This document shows positions 33,938 to 44,907 of a stretch of 61,366 nucleotides of DNA, piece after piece. Position numbers and translations under genes: made by a program. The notes beneath the pieces were generated by a model. It did no database searches and had not been told where the DNA came from. It saw only the letters and a list, made by a program, of their open reading frames with translations. This stretch comes from Flavobacteriaceae bacterium (lineage in GTDB: Bacteria; Bacteroidota; Bacteroidia; Flavobacteriales; Flavobacteriaceae): assembly GCA_027073495.1 (NCBI GenBank), contig JALSVQ010000032.1, positions 1-61,366 of the forward strand, in the 5' to 3' direction. Each line of letters begins with the position of its first letter. The first letter of the stretch is position 1.

Positions 33938-33973
33938 TTTGATAGGTATTAAATAATAATAGTGCAAATTTGA

Positions 33974-34002
33974 CAAAAAAAATAGGCTTATACAAGCCTA
34001 TT
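33974..34002 (-). terminator. intrinsic terminator after the DUF3108 gene
   Basis: The stem AATAGGCTT (33981-33989) pairs with AAGCCTATT (33994-34002) around a 4-nt loop and, on the minus strand, continues into about eight T. It lies 23 bp after the DUF3108 stop and directly before the peptidase gene. Confidence 0.85.
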
Positions 34003-34024
34003 CTATTAAAAATATATTAAAGTT

Positions 34025-34813
34025 TTATTTTGTACTAACCTTAAAAGAATGTTTTAAGCCTTTAAAGCTATCCAAATCTGCTTTTAATGAACCAACGGCA
34101 AGATCAGCTTTGATACGTAACGGTATTTTATTAGCATCATCAGAAACCCAAACAGTCAAACTTTCTTTGGCTTTAAACACGCGTCCAGATTGTACGTAAG
34201 GTCTAAATTTTAATGTTTTAATTTTACCGAATTTCGTTTTTATGGTTTCACGTCCAAGATATTTCATTTTGAATCCATAATTTTCGTTATCAAAAAACAT
34301 ATCCATTGCTATGGTTTCGCCAATATCCATTGTACTAATATCTTTACTTCTCAAATAGTAAAATGCCGATATCATATCTTGGACATTATTAGATATAGCT
34401 GTCACCGATGTTTTGTTGTTTTTCTTATCTTTAACAGTAGCAAAATTTGCAATGTGATTAAAAGTGATTTCGGTATCTTTAGTATAGCCACCTTCGTCTA
34501 TTTTTCGAATAAAACGATATGGTTTAACGGTCTTTCTATCAAAATAAGACTCGTAGCGATCATCAACTTTAAAAAAGACTTTTGCCATTCCATTGGTTGT
34601 TCCTTTGCCAATAACATGATATACTTTCTTCTGTTTGTAGTTTTCTTTGTTTACGGCAAGCGTAGCGTAACCAGCTGTCATCATGCCGTAATGAATACGA
34701 AATTTAAACCATTCGCCTTCTTGAAAGGGTGTGGTAAGTTTCGTACTATTTGTATTTGTTTTCATTGCACTTAGCAAGAAAAATGCGGATAATATAAAAG
34801 CTATTTTTTTCAT
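34025..34813 (-). CDS. DUF3108 domain-containing protein
   Basis: The protein is 262 aa. It has a signal peptide (MKKIAFILSAFFLLSAM), then the DUF3108 beta-rich domain: FQEGEWFKFRIHYGMMTAGYA, shown in pieces as GEWFKFRIHYG and MTAGYATLAV, with GKGTTNG and a C-terminal IPLRIKADLAVGSL. Members are periplasmic or exported proteins of unknown function; structures of related folds bind envelope components. It ends in a terminator and may follow the endonuclease gene on the same transcript (58-bp gap). No further function can be assigned. Confidence 0.87.
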   Translation of the reverse strand: MKKIAFILSAFFLLSAMKTNTNSTKLTTPFQEGEWFKFRIHYGMMTAGYATLAVNKENYKQKKVYHVIGKGTTNGMAKVFFKVDDRYESYFDRKTVKPYRFIRKIDEGGYTKDTEITFNHIANFATVKDKKNNKTSVTAISNNVQDMISAFYYLRSKDISTMDIGETIAMDMFFDNENYGFKMKYLGRETIKTKFGKIKTLKFRPYVQSGRVFKAKESLTVWVSDDANKIPLRIKADLAVGSLKADLDSFKGLKHSFKVSTK

Positions 34814-34870
34814 GGTTAAAACATTTTTTGGTTGACTCTATTAATCTTAAATCAATAACCGTTCCAAAAA

Positions 34871-36028
34871 TTATTTAATTGCTTTTTTCACTAAATAAAT
34901 ATAGGTTGGATAATGGTCACTAAAACCTCCTGTAAAGTTTCCTCCTGACCAACTACGCTTCGGATATCCTTTGTAGCGTCCACGTTTGTTCATCATATAT
35001 TTTGGCTTGAATATAGCTGCTTTTTCAAACTGATAGTTGCTATAATCTTTGTTAAGAAAGTTTGGCGTAAACATTATCTGATCAAATAGATTATAACTAT
35101 CACGATAGCCTAAAGTTCCTTCATTTTTTCCAATATCATTAAACGGATTAAACACATAAGGCGTTTTACTACCGTTTATTTTAAGGTCTTCTGCAGTATG
35201 CTTTAAGCTCACCGCTTTAAGAATGTTTTTGACGCTAGTATTAGTTGGATCATCATTCAAATCTCCCATAGTGATAACTTTTATCTTAGGAAAATCTTGC
35301 TTTAGCGAATCAATAATTTTCACATTCAAAGCGGCAGCTTTTTCTCGTGTTGGACGGCTTTTTGCTTCGCCACCACGTCTTGAAGGCCAGTGATTAACAA
35401 TAAAAGCAACCATTTCGCCATCGAGAATACCTGTCACAACCAATTGATCACGTGTTTTTATGTCTTTGCCATCGGCATTTTTAAGCGGAAGTGTTATCGA
35501 TTTAAAAGAAATAGGAGTAAAATACTTTTTACGATATAATAAAGCAACATCAATACCACGCCAATCTGGAGATTCAAAATGGATAATGCCGTATTTTTTA
35601 TTTTTTAAATAGTCTGTTTTGATTACATCTTCGAGTACAGCACGATTTTCGATTTCAGCAACACCAATTACAGCGGGACTTGTTTTGTAAACGCTAGTAG
35701 TACCTATTTGCGCAAGAACACGTGCCATATTATTGACTTTTTTCCAATACACTACAGATTTATTGCCTTTGTACTCCATTATAGGGCTGGCTTCATCATT
35801 TTTCTTGAGATCATTTATGGTGTCAAAAAGATTTTCAAGATTATAGAATGCTACTGTCAGTCTTTTTACGCGATCAACTTTTAAGCTGTCCTTGATATAA
35901 GTATCTGTAAGTGCGGCTCCTTTTAATAAAAATCGTTTGCCATTTTGAGCATTACTAATATTAATACTCATAAAAGCAATTAAAAGCATTAAAAAAGTGG
36001 GTTTAAAGTAGGTGTTACTATTTTTCAT
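34871..36028 (-). CDS. secreted endonuclease/exonuclease/phosphatase family protein
   Basis: The protein is 385 aa. The N-terminal part contains an exported segment (FLMLLIAFMSINISNAQ). EEP-fold motifs are FYNLENLFD, GVAEIENRAVLED (metal Glu), VNHWPSRRGG, TMGDLNDDPTN (Asp/Asn pair) and FSDHYPTY (final Asp-His). The family cuts phosphodiester bonds, including extracellular DNA or phosphoesters. It is divergent from the TonB receptor and DUF5689 lipoprotein genes, a combination seen as a unit in flavobacteria, so it may feed released nucleotide or phosphate products to that uptake system. Substrate is not determined. Confidence 0.88.
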   Translation of the reverse strand: MKNSNTYFKPTFLMLLIAFMSINISNAQNGKRFLLKGAALTDTYIKDSLKVDRVKRLTVAFYNLENLFDTINDLKKNDEASPIMEYKGNKSVVYWKKVNNMARVLAQIGTTSVYKTSPAVIGVAEIENRAVLEDVIKTDYLKNKKYGIIHFESPDWRGIDVALLYRKKYFTPISFKSITLPLKNADGKDIKTRDQLVVTGILDGEMVAFIVNHWPSRRGGEAKSRPTREKAAALNVKIIDSLKQDFPKIKVITMGDLNDDPTNTSVKNILKAVSLKHTAEDLKINGSKTPYVFNPFNDIGKNEGTLGYRDSYNLFDQIMFTPNFLNKDYSNYQFEKAAIFKPKYMMNKRGRYKGYPKRSWSGGNFTGGFSDHYPTYIYLVKKAIK

Positions 36029-36210
36029 TATAAATTAATATTGGTGACTATATTATTAAGTAATCATTAATTATGCCAAAATACAATGTTTTTGCACAAG
36101 CTAAAAAACGACTTGTCAAAGTTACAGTTTTATTAATAAATATGGCTTTATTGTTAATAAATAACATAAAATTAATATAGATTATAGTCATTAAATCCTT
36201 TTAAAACTTT

Positions 36211-36218
36211 TAAATTTG
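36211..36218 (+). promoter_or_regulatory. putative -7 element (TAAATTTG) for the TonB receptor operon
   Basis: The octamer fits TAnnTTTG. Transcription should begin close to 36222-36225, which places the hairpin at 36225-36241 at the extreme 5' end of the mRNA. No clear -33 TTG is seen. Confidence 0.55.
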
Positions 36219-36224
36219 CAGGGA

Positions 36225-36241
36225 ACCTCAATAGTTGAGGT
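36225..36241 (+). other. 5'-terminal mRNA hairpin of the TonB receptor operon
   Basis: ACCTCAA (36225-36231) pairs with TTGAGGT (36235-36241) around TAG. It is 27 bp before the ATG. A hairpin at the 5' end can protect mRNA from decay. Its core CTCAATAGTTGAG is also found in the rpsJ-rplC hairpin. Confidence 0.6.
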
Positions 36242-36268
36242 CTTTCTATTAATTTATTTATCTAAAGT

Positions 36269-39028
36269 ATGAAAAAAATAATTGTATCAACATTGATATT
36301 ATTTTTCACTATGAATTTATTTGCACAGACATCCGTTGTAAAGGGTAATGTACAAAAAAACTTAGAGAAAAAAGCTATTGCAAATGTTGTCGTTAGTATC
36401 TTTGGTACTAATGTTCAAACTGTAACTGATGCTAATGGAAATTTTGAACTTGCAGTTCCTGCAGGAAGCAAAATTTTGTCCATTTCATCTTCTGGTTATG
36501 TTCCTATGAACATGCCAATTACTGTAACAGCAGGAGAACCATTAGATGTGGGAACTGTTTTTGTAGAAGAAGATTTTTCTGATGATGGTGATGATTCTAT
36601 CATCTCGTTATCCGAAGACGACCAAGCCGAAGATAATGGAAGCTCCGAAAGTGTAGGAGGCTTACTACAATCTTCTAAAGATGTGTATTCAAGAGCTGCT
36701 GCTTTTAACTTCCCTTGGTTTCGAGTGCGTGGTTATGATTCTGAAAATGCCGAAGTATTAATGAACGGCGTTAAGATGAACAAAGTAGCTACAGGAAGAC
36801 CACAATGGAGCGATTGGGGAGGTTTGAATGATGTACTTCGCAATCAAGAATTTGCCAATGGACTTGCGCCTGCTGAAAGTACTTTTGGTGGCATTTTAGG
36901 TTCAACAAGTATTAATGCTAGAGCTTCTGCACAACGTGCAGGAACACGTATTTCTACAGCTTTTACAAACAGAAACTATGCTGGTCGTCTTATGGCAACT
37001 TATAATAGTGGCTTGAATGACAAAGGTTGGGCGTACAGCGTTTCTGCTTCACGTAGATATGCACAAGAAGGCTACTACGAAGGAAGTTCTTACAACGCTT
37101 GGTCAGGATTTTTGTCTTTAGAGAAAAAAATTAATGATAAACACAGCTTTAACCTTACGGCCTTGTATACACCAAATCGCAGAGGAAAATCTTCTCCTAG
37201 CACACAAGAAGTGTATGACTTGAAAGGTTTGAAATACAACTCATATTGGGGCTACCAAGGTGGTGAAAAACGCAACTCAAGAATGAAAGAGATAAAAGAG
37301 CCTATCTTTATTTTGAGTCATTATTGGGATGTGAATGACAAAACTTACTTAAATACAAATATTGCTTATCAAACAGGAAGTGTAGGAAACAGTCGTTTAG
37401 GATATTATAGAGCTAATAATCCTGACCCAACATATTATAAGAAACTTCCAAGTTATGCAGTATCACATAATGAATATGCTGATGCTTACCGTTTGGAACA
37501 AGCTTTCAAAAATGATGGGCAACTCAATTGGGACGCTATATATTCTGCAAATAATATAGGAGATAATGCCGACTATTATCTTTATGAAGACCGAAATGAT
37601 GATACTACAACATCTTTCAATACCAACTTGACTACAGAGATAAATGATAATATCTCATTGAATGGTAGAATAAACTATTCAAAACTGCAATCTAAAAATT
37701 TTGCTAATATGCTAGATTTATTAGGTGCTAAATATCATTTGGATGTTGATGGCTACGGTCAAGTAAATACACCTGAAGAGCAATATGACTTGAATAATCC
37801 TAATCGCAAAATACTAGAAGGCGATACATTTAATTATAATTACAATATAGATTCCTCTTTATTTGAAGCATTTGCTCAAGGACAGTTTACGTATAACAAG
37901 GTAGATTTCTTTGTAGCAGCTAATTTGGCAAACACAACACATCAGCGTGAAGGTTTGTATAAAAATGGTATTTATGCTTCTAATTCTTTTGGTAAAGGAG
38001 AAAAACAAACTTTTTCTGATATCAGTTTCAAAGGAGGATTGACATACAAAATCACAGGACGTCATTCTGTTACGGTTAATGCAGGTATGCTTTCTGAAGC
38101 ACCAACATTACGTAAAACTTTTGGAAACTCTCGTGTGAATAATAATATAGTACCAAATATCACAAGTCAAAAAATCAATTCTTTTGATGCAAGTTATATT
38201 TACAAAGGGACTAATGTTAAAGCACGTTTTACAGCCTACAATACCAACTTCAAAGATGGTGTAGAGACCGCATTCTATTATGCAGAAGGTATTCTTGGTG
38301 GTGTAGATGCTAATAATCAAACCATTTCTTCAGACTTTGTAGGCGAAATGACAACAGGAGTTGACAAACAAAGTAAAGGGCTTGAATTTGGTATTGAATA
38401 CCAAATCACACCAACCATAAAATTGACAGGTGTGGCTTCAAATGCGAGCTTTAAATATACTAACAACCCTAATTTATACTTAACATCAGAAACCAACAAA
38501 AATGGTTATATTGATTATGGTACAACATATTTGAAGAATGTTAATCTTGGCGGTACAGCACAGCAAGCATATTCATTAGGTTTTGAATATAGAGACCCAA
38601 AATACTGGTGGTTTGGTGTTAATGCTAATGCTATTTCTGATAACTATATTAATGTATCTCGTATTACAAGAACAGACAATTTCTACAAAGATACCGATGG
38701 GAGCATATTAGTAAATCCTGAAACAGGAAATATGGTAACACAAGAAGATGTAGATGGCTTATTAACACAAGAAAAATTTGACAGTTCATTATTAGTAAAC
38801 TTTATTGGAGGTAAATCTTGGAAAATAGGTGATAAATATATCGGTGTTTTTGCTAACATTAGTAATATACTCGGTACTGAATATAAAACAGGCGGTTTTG
38901 AACAAGCGCGTAAAGCCAATTTTGTAGAACTACAAGCTGATAAAGCTCTGGATACACCAACATTTGGAAACAAATACTGGTATGGTAATAAAACCACATA
39001 TTATTTAAACATATACTTAAGATTCTAA
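36269..39028 (+). CDS. TonB-dependent outer-membrane receptor with carboxypeptidase-regulatory domain
   Basis: The protein is 919 aa. It has a signal peptide (MKKIIVSTLILFFTMNLFAQ), a carboxypeptidase-D-like regulatory domain (about 22-105, VKGNVQKN, TVTDANGNFELAVPAG), then an acidic linker of Asp/Glu (about 108-135), a plug domain (SRAAAFNFPWFRVRGYDSEN, then NGVKMNKV) and a long 22-stranded barrel ending YYLNIYLRF with the final Phe. It is not a SusC (no SusC signature box), and no SusD follows; its partner is a DUF5689 lipoprotein, which follows immediately. Likely role: energised uptake of a surface ligand, perhaps linked to the divergent nuclease. Confidence 0.93.
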   Translation: MKKIIVSTLILFFTMNLFAQTSVVKGNVQKNLEKKAIANVVVSIFGTNVQTVTDANGNFELAVPAGSKILSISSSGYVPMNMPITVTAGEPLDVGTVFVEEDFSDDGDDSIISLSEDDQAEDNGSSESVGGLLQSSKDVYSRAAAFNFPWFRVRGYDSENAEVLMNGVKMNKVATGRPQWSDWGGLNDVLRNQEFANGLAPAESTFGGILGSTSINARASAQRAGTRISTAFTNRNYAGRLMATYNSGLNDKGWAYSVSASRRYAQEGYYEGSSYNAWSGFLSLEKKINDKHSFNLTALYTPNRRGKSSPSTQEVYDLKGLKYNSYWGYQGGEKRNSRMKEIKEPIFILSHYWDVNDKTYLNTNIAYQTGSVGNSRLGYYRANNPDPTYYKKLPSYAVSHNEYADAYRLEQAFKNDGQLNWDAIYSANNIGDNADYYLYEDRNDDTTTSFNTNLTTEINDNISLNGRINYSKLQSKNFANMLDLLGAKYHLDVDGYGQVNTPEEQYDLNNPNRKILEGDTFNYNYNIDSSLFEAFAQGQFTYNKVDFFVAANLANTTHQREGLYKNGIYASNSFGKGEKQTFSDISFKGGLTYKITGRHSVTVNAGMLSEAPTLRKTFGNSRVNNNIVPNITSQKINSFDASYIYKGTNVKARFTAYNTNFKDGVETAFYYAEGILGGVDANNQTISSDFVGEMTTGVDKQSKGLEFGIEYQITPTIKLTGVASNASFKYTNNPNLYLTSETNKNGYIDYGTTYLKNVNLGGTAQQAYSLGFEYRDPKYWWFGVNANAISDNYINVSRITRTDNFYKDTDGSILVNPETGNMVTQEDVDGLLTQEKFDSSLLVNFIGGKSWKIGDKYIGVFANISNILGTEYKTGGFEQARKANFVELQADKALDTPTFGNKYWYGNKTTYYLNIYLRF

Positions 39029-39046
39029 TTGAAAAAAAATATAATT

Positions 39047-40504
39047 ATGAAAACATTAAAAAACATTAAAATAGCATTAAGCCTACTTGTATTTATTGGG
39101 GCTTTTTCAAGCTGTGTCAATGATGCTGATTATGACACGCCACAGGTACAAGAGCAAGATACTTATATTTCAAATTCAACTATTGATGCAGTAAAAAACA
39201 CTATTAACCAACAATTTGCAGCAGGAAATCCTGCTACTTTGGTTTATACTTTTCCAGATGATAGTCCTGTTGTTATTCCTGCTTATGTAGTGAGTGATGA
39301 TACTGCTGGAAACTTTTACAAAAAACTAATAGTACAAGATAGCCCATCTGCTCCAACTGGTGGTTTGGAAATCTCAATTGACCAAGGTTCATTGCATACG
39401 CAATATAATATTGGTAGAAAACTTTACATTAAAATGGCGGGGCTTACTGTTGGATATATTGATGGTCAAACATCAAACCCAGGTTATGCAAATGCTAGTG
39501 ACCCTACAGATGCTGTTCCTGGTATCTACAGAGTAGGTGTTTTAGGTAATGACTATAAAGTAGATCGTATTCCTGCTACAGAGTTTGAAAACCATATTGT
39601 AAGAGCATCAGTAACAGAAGCTATTGTGCCAGCAGTAATAACTACAGCAGATTTTGATGATACACATATGAACACCTTTATCCAAATGGACAATGTTCAG
39701 GTAGAGGCAAGTGATCTTGGAAAAACATTTGCAGGAGAAGCAGGTGATCAATATGACGCTACACGTTCATTTTTTAACTGTACTGAAGAAGTTGGTTTTG
39801 GTGTAATGACAAGTACATTTTCTAATTTTAAAGCTATGGTTATGCCATCGGATAAAGGCACAATAAAAGCAGTTTTGATGAAAAACTATAGAGAACGCGA
39901 TGCCGTTGTAGTATTAAATAGCTATGAAGATATAGATTTTACAGATACTAACCGTTGTGGTTTTGGATTGTTAGATTGTCCTCCTGTTGCTACGGTAGGT
40001 TCAACAGTATTGTTTAGTGAAGATTTTGAATCGTATGCTGAAGATGAAACAGCTTATCCAGGTTGGACTGCAGTTAATGTCAATGCAGGTGCAAGACTAT
40101 TTAGAAACCGTTCATATAGTGGTAATAAATATTCAGAAGCTTCTGCATATGGTTCTGGAGAAAATCCAATGGAAGTATGGTTGGTTACTCCAGCTATTGA
40201 TTTGGACACAACTACTGATGAAGTGTTAACATTCAAAACAAAAGCACATCACGATAATGGTTCAGTACTTACAGTATTAGTTTCTACAGATTTTACAGGA
40301 GATGTTACTACTGCAACTTGGATGGCTGTTGATGCAACTATTGGCACATCTTCAAGTAGTGGGTATGGAAGCTCTACAAACTCTGGAAACATCAGTCTTT
40401 CTTGTCTTTCGGGTAATGTATATGTTGCCTTTAAATACAAAGGAGGTGATGGAGGAATCACTACAGGAATGCAATTGGATGATATAATGGTTAAAGGAAA
40501 CTAA
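39047..40504 (+). CDS. DUF5689 lipoprotein with choice-of-anchor J domain
   Basis: The protein is 485 aa from the ATG at 39047. The in-frame TTG at 39029 would leave a poor signal; the ATG gives MKTLKNIKIALSLLVF then lipobox SSC (Cys23). Residues about 40-300 are the DUF5689 region (IDAVKNTINQQF, IPAYVVSDDTAGNFYKK). Residues about 305-485 look like a choice-of-anchor J / cleaved adhesin domain (LFSEDFESYAEDE, VWLVTPAIDLDT, LDDIMVKGN). It lies 18 bp after the TonB receptor, hence is its co-transcribed surface partner. No ligand is known. The gene is followed by a strong terminator. Confidence 0.88.
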   Translation: MKTLKNIKIALSLLVFIGAFSSCVNDADYDTPQVQEQDTYISNSTIDAVKNTINQQFAAGNPATLVYTFPDDSPVVIPAYVVSDDTAGNFYKKLIVQDSPSAPTGGLEISIDQGSLHTQYNIGRKLYIKMAGLTVGYIDGQTSNPGYANASDPTDAVPGIYRVGVLGNDYKVDRIPATEFENHIVRASVTEAIVPAVITTADFDDTHMNTFIQMDNVQVEASDLGKTFAGEAGDQYDATRSFFNCTEEVGFGVMTSTFSNFKAMVMPSDKGTIKAVLMKNYRERDAVVVLNSYEDIDFTDTNRCGFGLLDCPPVATVGSTVLFSEDFESYAEDETAYPGWTAVNVNAGARLFRNRSYSGNKYSEASAYGSGENPMEVWLVTPAIDLDTTTDEVLTFKTKAHHDNGSVLTVLVSTDFTGDVTTATWMAVDATIGTSSSSGYGSSTNSGNISLSCLSGNVYVAFKYKGGDGGITTGMQLDDIMVKGN

Positions 40505-40526
40505 TCATCAGCAATTCAATAAAACT

Positions 40527-40558
40527 AAAAAAGGCTAGCAAATTGCTAGCCTTTTTTT
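40527..40558. terminator. bidirectional terminator between the DUF5689 gene and eno
   Basis: AAAAAAGGCTAGCAA pairs with TTGCTAGCCTTTTTT. It ends both the plus-strand receptor operon and the minus-strand eno transcript. Confidence 0.92.
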
Positions 40559-40579
40559 TATTGGAATGTTATATAATGA

Positions 40580-41884
<1,305 letters not shown>

Positions 41885-41896
41885 TTATATTAATTA

Positions 41897-41912
41897 CAAA
41901 GTTACAAATATA
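41897..41912 (-). promoter_or_regulatory. adjacent -7 elements (TATATTTG and TAACTTTG) for eno
   Basis: On the minus strand, two TAnnTTTG octamers follow each other without a gap (41905-41912 and 41897-41904). They may offer two close start sites about 25-35 bp upstream of the ATG. No clear -33 TTG is present at the usual distance. Confidence 0.5.
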
Positions 41913-41936
41913 ATAACATACATAAGAATAAAGCAT

Positions 41937-41965
41937 AAAAAAAGGTGAGCCATTGGCTCACCTTT
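41937..41965 (-). terminator. terminator of the ribosomal cluster after rplQ
   Basis: A 12-bp stem (AAAGGTGAGCCA, 41941-41952, with TGGCTCACCTTT, 41954-41965) with an apparent 1-nt centre (about a 5-nt functional loop) runs into T residues on the minus strand, 23 bp after the rplQ stop. Confidence 0.9.
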
Positions 41966-41987
41966 ATAATTTTTGAATAGGAAAATA

Positions 41988-42464
41988 CTATTCTGCAGTA
42001 TCATTAGAATCGTTAGCTGCTTCATTAGCTGGAGCTGCATCCGTTTTCTTTTTTCTACCACGTCTTGTAGTTTTCTTTTTAGGTGCTTTACCTGCATTGT
42101 AAATTTCGTTGTAATCAACAAATTCTACCATTGCCATTTCAGCATTATCTCCTAAACGATTTCCTAGTTTGATAATTCTCAAGTATCCTCCTGGTCTATC
42201 ACCAACTTTTGCTGCTACATCTCTAAATAATTCTGCAACTGCATATTTATTTTTCAAATAACTAAATACGATTCTACGGTTATGCGTTTCGTCTTTTTTA
42301 GCTTTTGTTACTAAAGGTTCAACATACTTACGTAATGCTTTTGCTTTTGCAAGTGTAGTGTTAATACGTTTGTGCTCTATTAATGAACATGCCATATTAG
42401 ACAACATTGCTTTACGATGTGAAGCTGTTCTTCCTAAATGATTAAATTTCTTTCCGTGTCTCAT
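41988..42464 (-). CDS. rplQ: 50S ribosomal protein L17
   Basis: The protein is 158 aa, longer than E. coli L17 (127) because of a charged C-terminal tail from about residue 120 rich in Lys, Ala and Asp/Glu, as in other Bacteroidota. The core has [20 protein letters not shown] and the motif [18 protein letters not shown] (split here as PGGYLRI and [11 protein letters not shown]). L17 sits near the polypeptide exit of the large subunit. It is the last gene of the ribosomal cluster, 33 bp after rpoA. Confidence 0.97.
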   Translation of the reverse strand: MRHGKKFNHLGRTASHRKAMLSNMACSLIEHKRINTTLAKAKALRKYVEPLVTKAKKDETHNRRIVFSYLKNKYAVAELFRDVAAKVGDRPGGYLRIIKLGNRLGDNAEMAMVEFVDYNEIYNAGKAPKKKTTRRGRKKKTDAAPANEAANDSNDTAE

Positions 42465-42497
42465 TTCTTAAAACTATATCGAATATTCTATTCGTTG

Positions 42498-43490
42498 TTA
42501 ATCCTTATCTAATTTATATTTGGATAAATCCATTGCAAAACTTAGTCCTTTATTGATAACCAACTCTTCAAGTTCAGTTAAAGATTTTTTACCAAAGTTT
42601 CTAAATTTCATTAAGTCGCTCTTATTGTAAGAAACTAGTTCTCCAAGCGTATCCACTTCAGCAGATTTCAAACAGTTCAAAGCTCGTACAGAAAGATCCA
42701 TATCTACTAATCTTGTTTTCAATAACTGACGCATATGCAATGATTCTTCATCGTAAGTCTCTGTTTGTGCTATTTCATCAGATTCTAATGTAATACGCTC
42801 ATCAGAAAATAACATAAAGTGATGTATCAATATTTTTGATGCTTCAGTTAATGCTTCTTGAGGATGCAATGATCCATCTGTAATAATTTCAAAAACTAAT
42901 TTTTCGTAATCGGTTTTTTGTTCGACACGATAGTTTTCGATATTATATTTTACATTTTTGATTGGCGTATAAATAGAGTCAATAAAAATTGTCCCTAAAG
43001 CAACGTTGGCTTTTTTGTTTTCCTCTGCAGGAACAAAACCACGTCCTTTTTCTATAGTCATCTCAATGTTAAGTTTTACAGATTTCTCCATGTTACAAAT
43101 GACTAAGTCTTTGTTTAACACCTCAAAACCAGAGATAAACTCTTGTAAATCACCAGCAGTGAGTTGTGTTTTATTCGAAATTGAAACTACAAAAGATTCA
43201 TTATCTGTATCTTCTATTTGTTGTTTAAAACGAATCTGCTTAAGATTAAGAATTATTTCTGTAACATCTTCTACTACACCTTTGATAGTAGAAAACTCAT
43301 GATCTACTCCTTCAATACGAATTGAAGTAATAGCGTAACCTTCTAATGAAGAAAGTAATACTCTTCGAAGCGCGTTACCGATAGTCAATCCAAATCCAGG
43401 CTCTAAAGGTCTGAACTCAAATTTACCAACAGTATCGCTAGCATCTACTAAAATAACCTTGTCAGGTCTTTGAAAATTTAAAATTGCCAT
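42498..43490 (-). CDS. rpoA: RNA polymerase alpha subunit
   Basis: The protein is 330 aa. The N-terminal domain (1-235) handles dimerisation and beta/beta-prime contact ([20 protein letters not shown], shown as [15 protein letters not shown]). The C-terminal domain (about 255-330) binds DNA and activators ([35 protein letters not shown]). The gene sits between rpsD and rplQ as in most bacteria, 18 bp from rpsD. Confidence 0.98.
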   Translation of the reverse strand: MAILNFQRPDKVILVDASDTVGKFEFRPLEPGFGLTIGNALRRVLLSSLEGYAITSIRIEGVDHEFSTIKGVVEDVTEIILNLKQIRFKQQIEDTDNESFVVSISNKTQLTAGDLQEFISGFEVLNKDLVICNMEKSVKLNIEMTIEKGRGFVPAEENKKANVALGTIFIDSIYTPIKNVKYNIENYRVEQKTDYEKLVFEIITDGSLHPQEALTEASKILIHHFMLFSDERITLESDEIAQTETYDEESLHMRQLLKTRLVDMDLSVRALNCLKSAEVDTLGELVSYNKSDLMKFRNFGKKSLTELEELVINKGLSFAMDLSKYKLDKD

Positions 43491-43508
43491 AATTTATAGA
43501 GTCAATTT

Positions 43509-44114
43509 TTATTTAGAGTACAACTCTACGATTAAATGTTCTTCAATGTTTTCTGGTATTTGCAAACGCTCAGGAACAGTTACAAAAGTACCTTCCATTT
43601 TGTCTGTATCCCAAGTCAACCATTCGTATTCACCTTTTCTATTTGCTAATGCTGTTTCAATAGTTTCTAGAGAGTGTGATTTTTGTCTTATCCCAATCAT
43701 TTGTCCAGGTTTCAATGAATATGAAGGAATATTTACTATTGCTCCATCTACAGTGATGTGTCTATGAGAAACGAGTTGTCTAGCAGCTGCACGAGTAGGA
43801 GCAATTCCTAAGCGGTAAACTACATTGTCAAGTCTTGCTTCACAAAGTTGAATTAATATTTCACCTGTTACACCTTGAGATTTTGATGCTTTTTTAAATA
43901 AGTTACGAAATTGTTTTTCTAATATTCCGTAAGTATATTTAGCTTTCTGTTTTTCTGCTAATTGAATAGCGTATTCAGATTTCTTTCCTCTTCTTTTGTT
44001 TGGACCGTGTTGCCCTGGAGGATAGTTTCTCTTTGCGAAAGCTTTATCATCTCCATAAATAGCTTCATTAAATTTACGTGCTATTCTTGTTTTTGGACCT
44101 ATATATCTTGCCAT
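43509..44114 (-). CDS. rpsD: 30S ribosomal protein S4
   Basis: The protein is 201 aa. It is a primary 16S rRNA binder with an S4 RNA-binding domain at about 90-150 ([21 protein letters not shown], given in pieces). The N-terminus, [15 protein letters not shown], lacks the Cys zinc motif of some S4 proteins, so it is the zinc-free type. It lies 19 bp after rpsK. In E. coli, S4 represses this group; whether it does here is not shown. Confidence 0.97.
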   Translation of the reverse strand: MARYIGPKTRIARKFNEAIYGDDKAFAKRNYPPGQHGPNKRRGKKSEYAIQLAEKQKAKYTYGILEKQFRNLFKKASKSQGVTGEILIQLCEARLDNVVYRLGIAPTRAAARQLVSHRHITVDGAIVNIPSYSLKPGQMIGIRQKSHSLETIETALANRKGEYEWLTWDTDKMEGTFVTVPERLQIPENIEEHLIVELYSK

Positions 44115-44133
44115 TTCTTCTTAATTAAATAAA

Positions 44134-44520
44134 TTAAACTCTTCTTCTTTTAGGTGGACGACATCCATTGTGTGGTAATGGTGTAACATCAATAATTTCT
44201 GTTACTTCTATACCGCCATTATGGATACTTCTGATTGCAGATTCTCTACCGTTACCAGGTCCTTTTACGAAAACTTTTACTTTTCTAAGTCCTGCCTCGT
44301 GAGCAACCTTTACACAATCTTCTGCTGCAAGTTGAGCAGCGTAAGGTGTGTTTTTCTTAGAACCTCTGAATCCTAATTTCCCAGCCGAAGACCAAGATAT
44401 CACTTCACCTTTTTTGTTGGTAAGTGAGATGATAATATTATTAAATGAAGCAGAGATATGAGCTTCTCCAACAGCTTCAACGATAACTTTACGTTTCTTT
44501 ACTTTTGTATTTTTAGCCAT
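44134..44520 (-). CDS. rpsK: 30S ribosomal protein S11
   Basis: The protein is 128 aa. Motifs are [47 protein letters not shown] and the end [18 protein letters not shown], typical of S11, which lies on the platform of the small subunit near the mRNA exit. It lies 10 bp after rpsM in the alpha-type part of the cluster. Confidence 0.97.
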   Translation of the reverse strand: MAKNTKVKKRKVIVEAVGEAHISASFNNIIISLTNKKGEVISWSSAGKLGFRGSKKNTPYAAQLAAEDCVKVAHEAGLRKVKVFVKGPGNGRESAIRSIHNGGIEVTEIIDVTPLPHNGCRPPKRRRV

Positions 44521-44530
44521 AATCTACTTA

Positions 44531-44905
44531 TTATTTAGTTGCTTTCTTTTTGTTAGCTACTGTTTTACGTTTTCCTTTACGTGTACGTGAATTGTTTTTA
44601 GTACGTTGTCCACGAAGTGGTAAACCAGCTCTGTGACGTATTCCACGATTACATCCAATGTCCATTAAACGTTTAATGTTTAATTGTACTTCAGAACGTA
44701 ATTCTCCTTCAATAGTAAATTGCCCTACAGCTTCACGAATATTACTAATCTGTTCATCAGTCCAATCTTGAACTTTTATGTTTTCATCTACTTTTGCAGC
44801 CTCTAAAATCTCTTTAGCTCTGCTTCTACCTATTCCAAAGATATAAGTTAATGCAATAACTCCTCTTTTGTATTTTGGTATGTCTACTCCTGCTATTCTT
44901 GCCAT
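44531..44905 (-). CDS. rpsM: 30S ribosomal protein S13
   Basis: The protein is 124 aa. Motifs are [28 protein letters not shown] and [23 protein letters not shown]13 lies in the head of the small subunit and contacts tRNA. The start lies 2 bp after the rpmJ stop. Confidence 0.97.
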   Translation of the reverse strand: MARIAGVDIPKYKRGVIALTYIFGIGRSRAKEILEAAKVDENIKVQDWTDEQISNIREAVGQFTIEGELRSEVQLNIKRLMDIGCNRGIRHRAGLPLRGQRTKNNSRTRKGKRKTVANKKKATK

Positions 44906-44907
44906 AA

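Noticed and set aside
33938-33976. Longer M23 peptidase start at TTG 33976
   Set aside because: The extension would put 13 residues in front of the lipoprotein signal and overlaps the upstream terminator T run.
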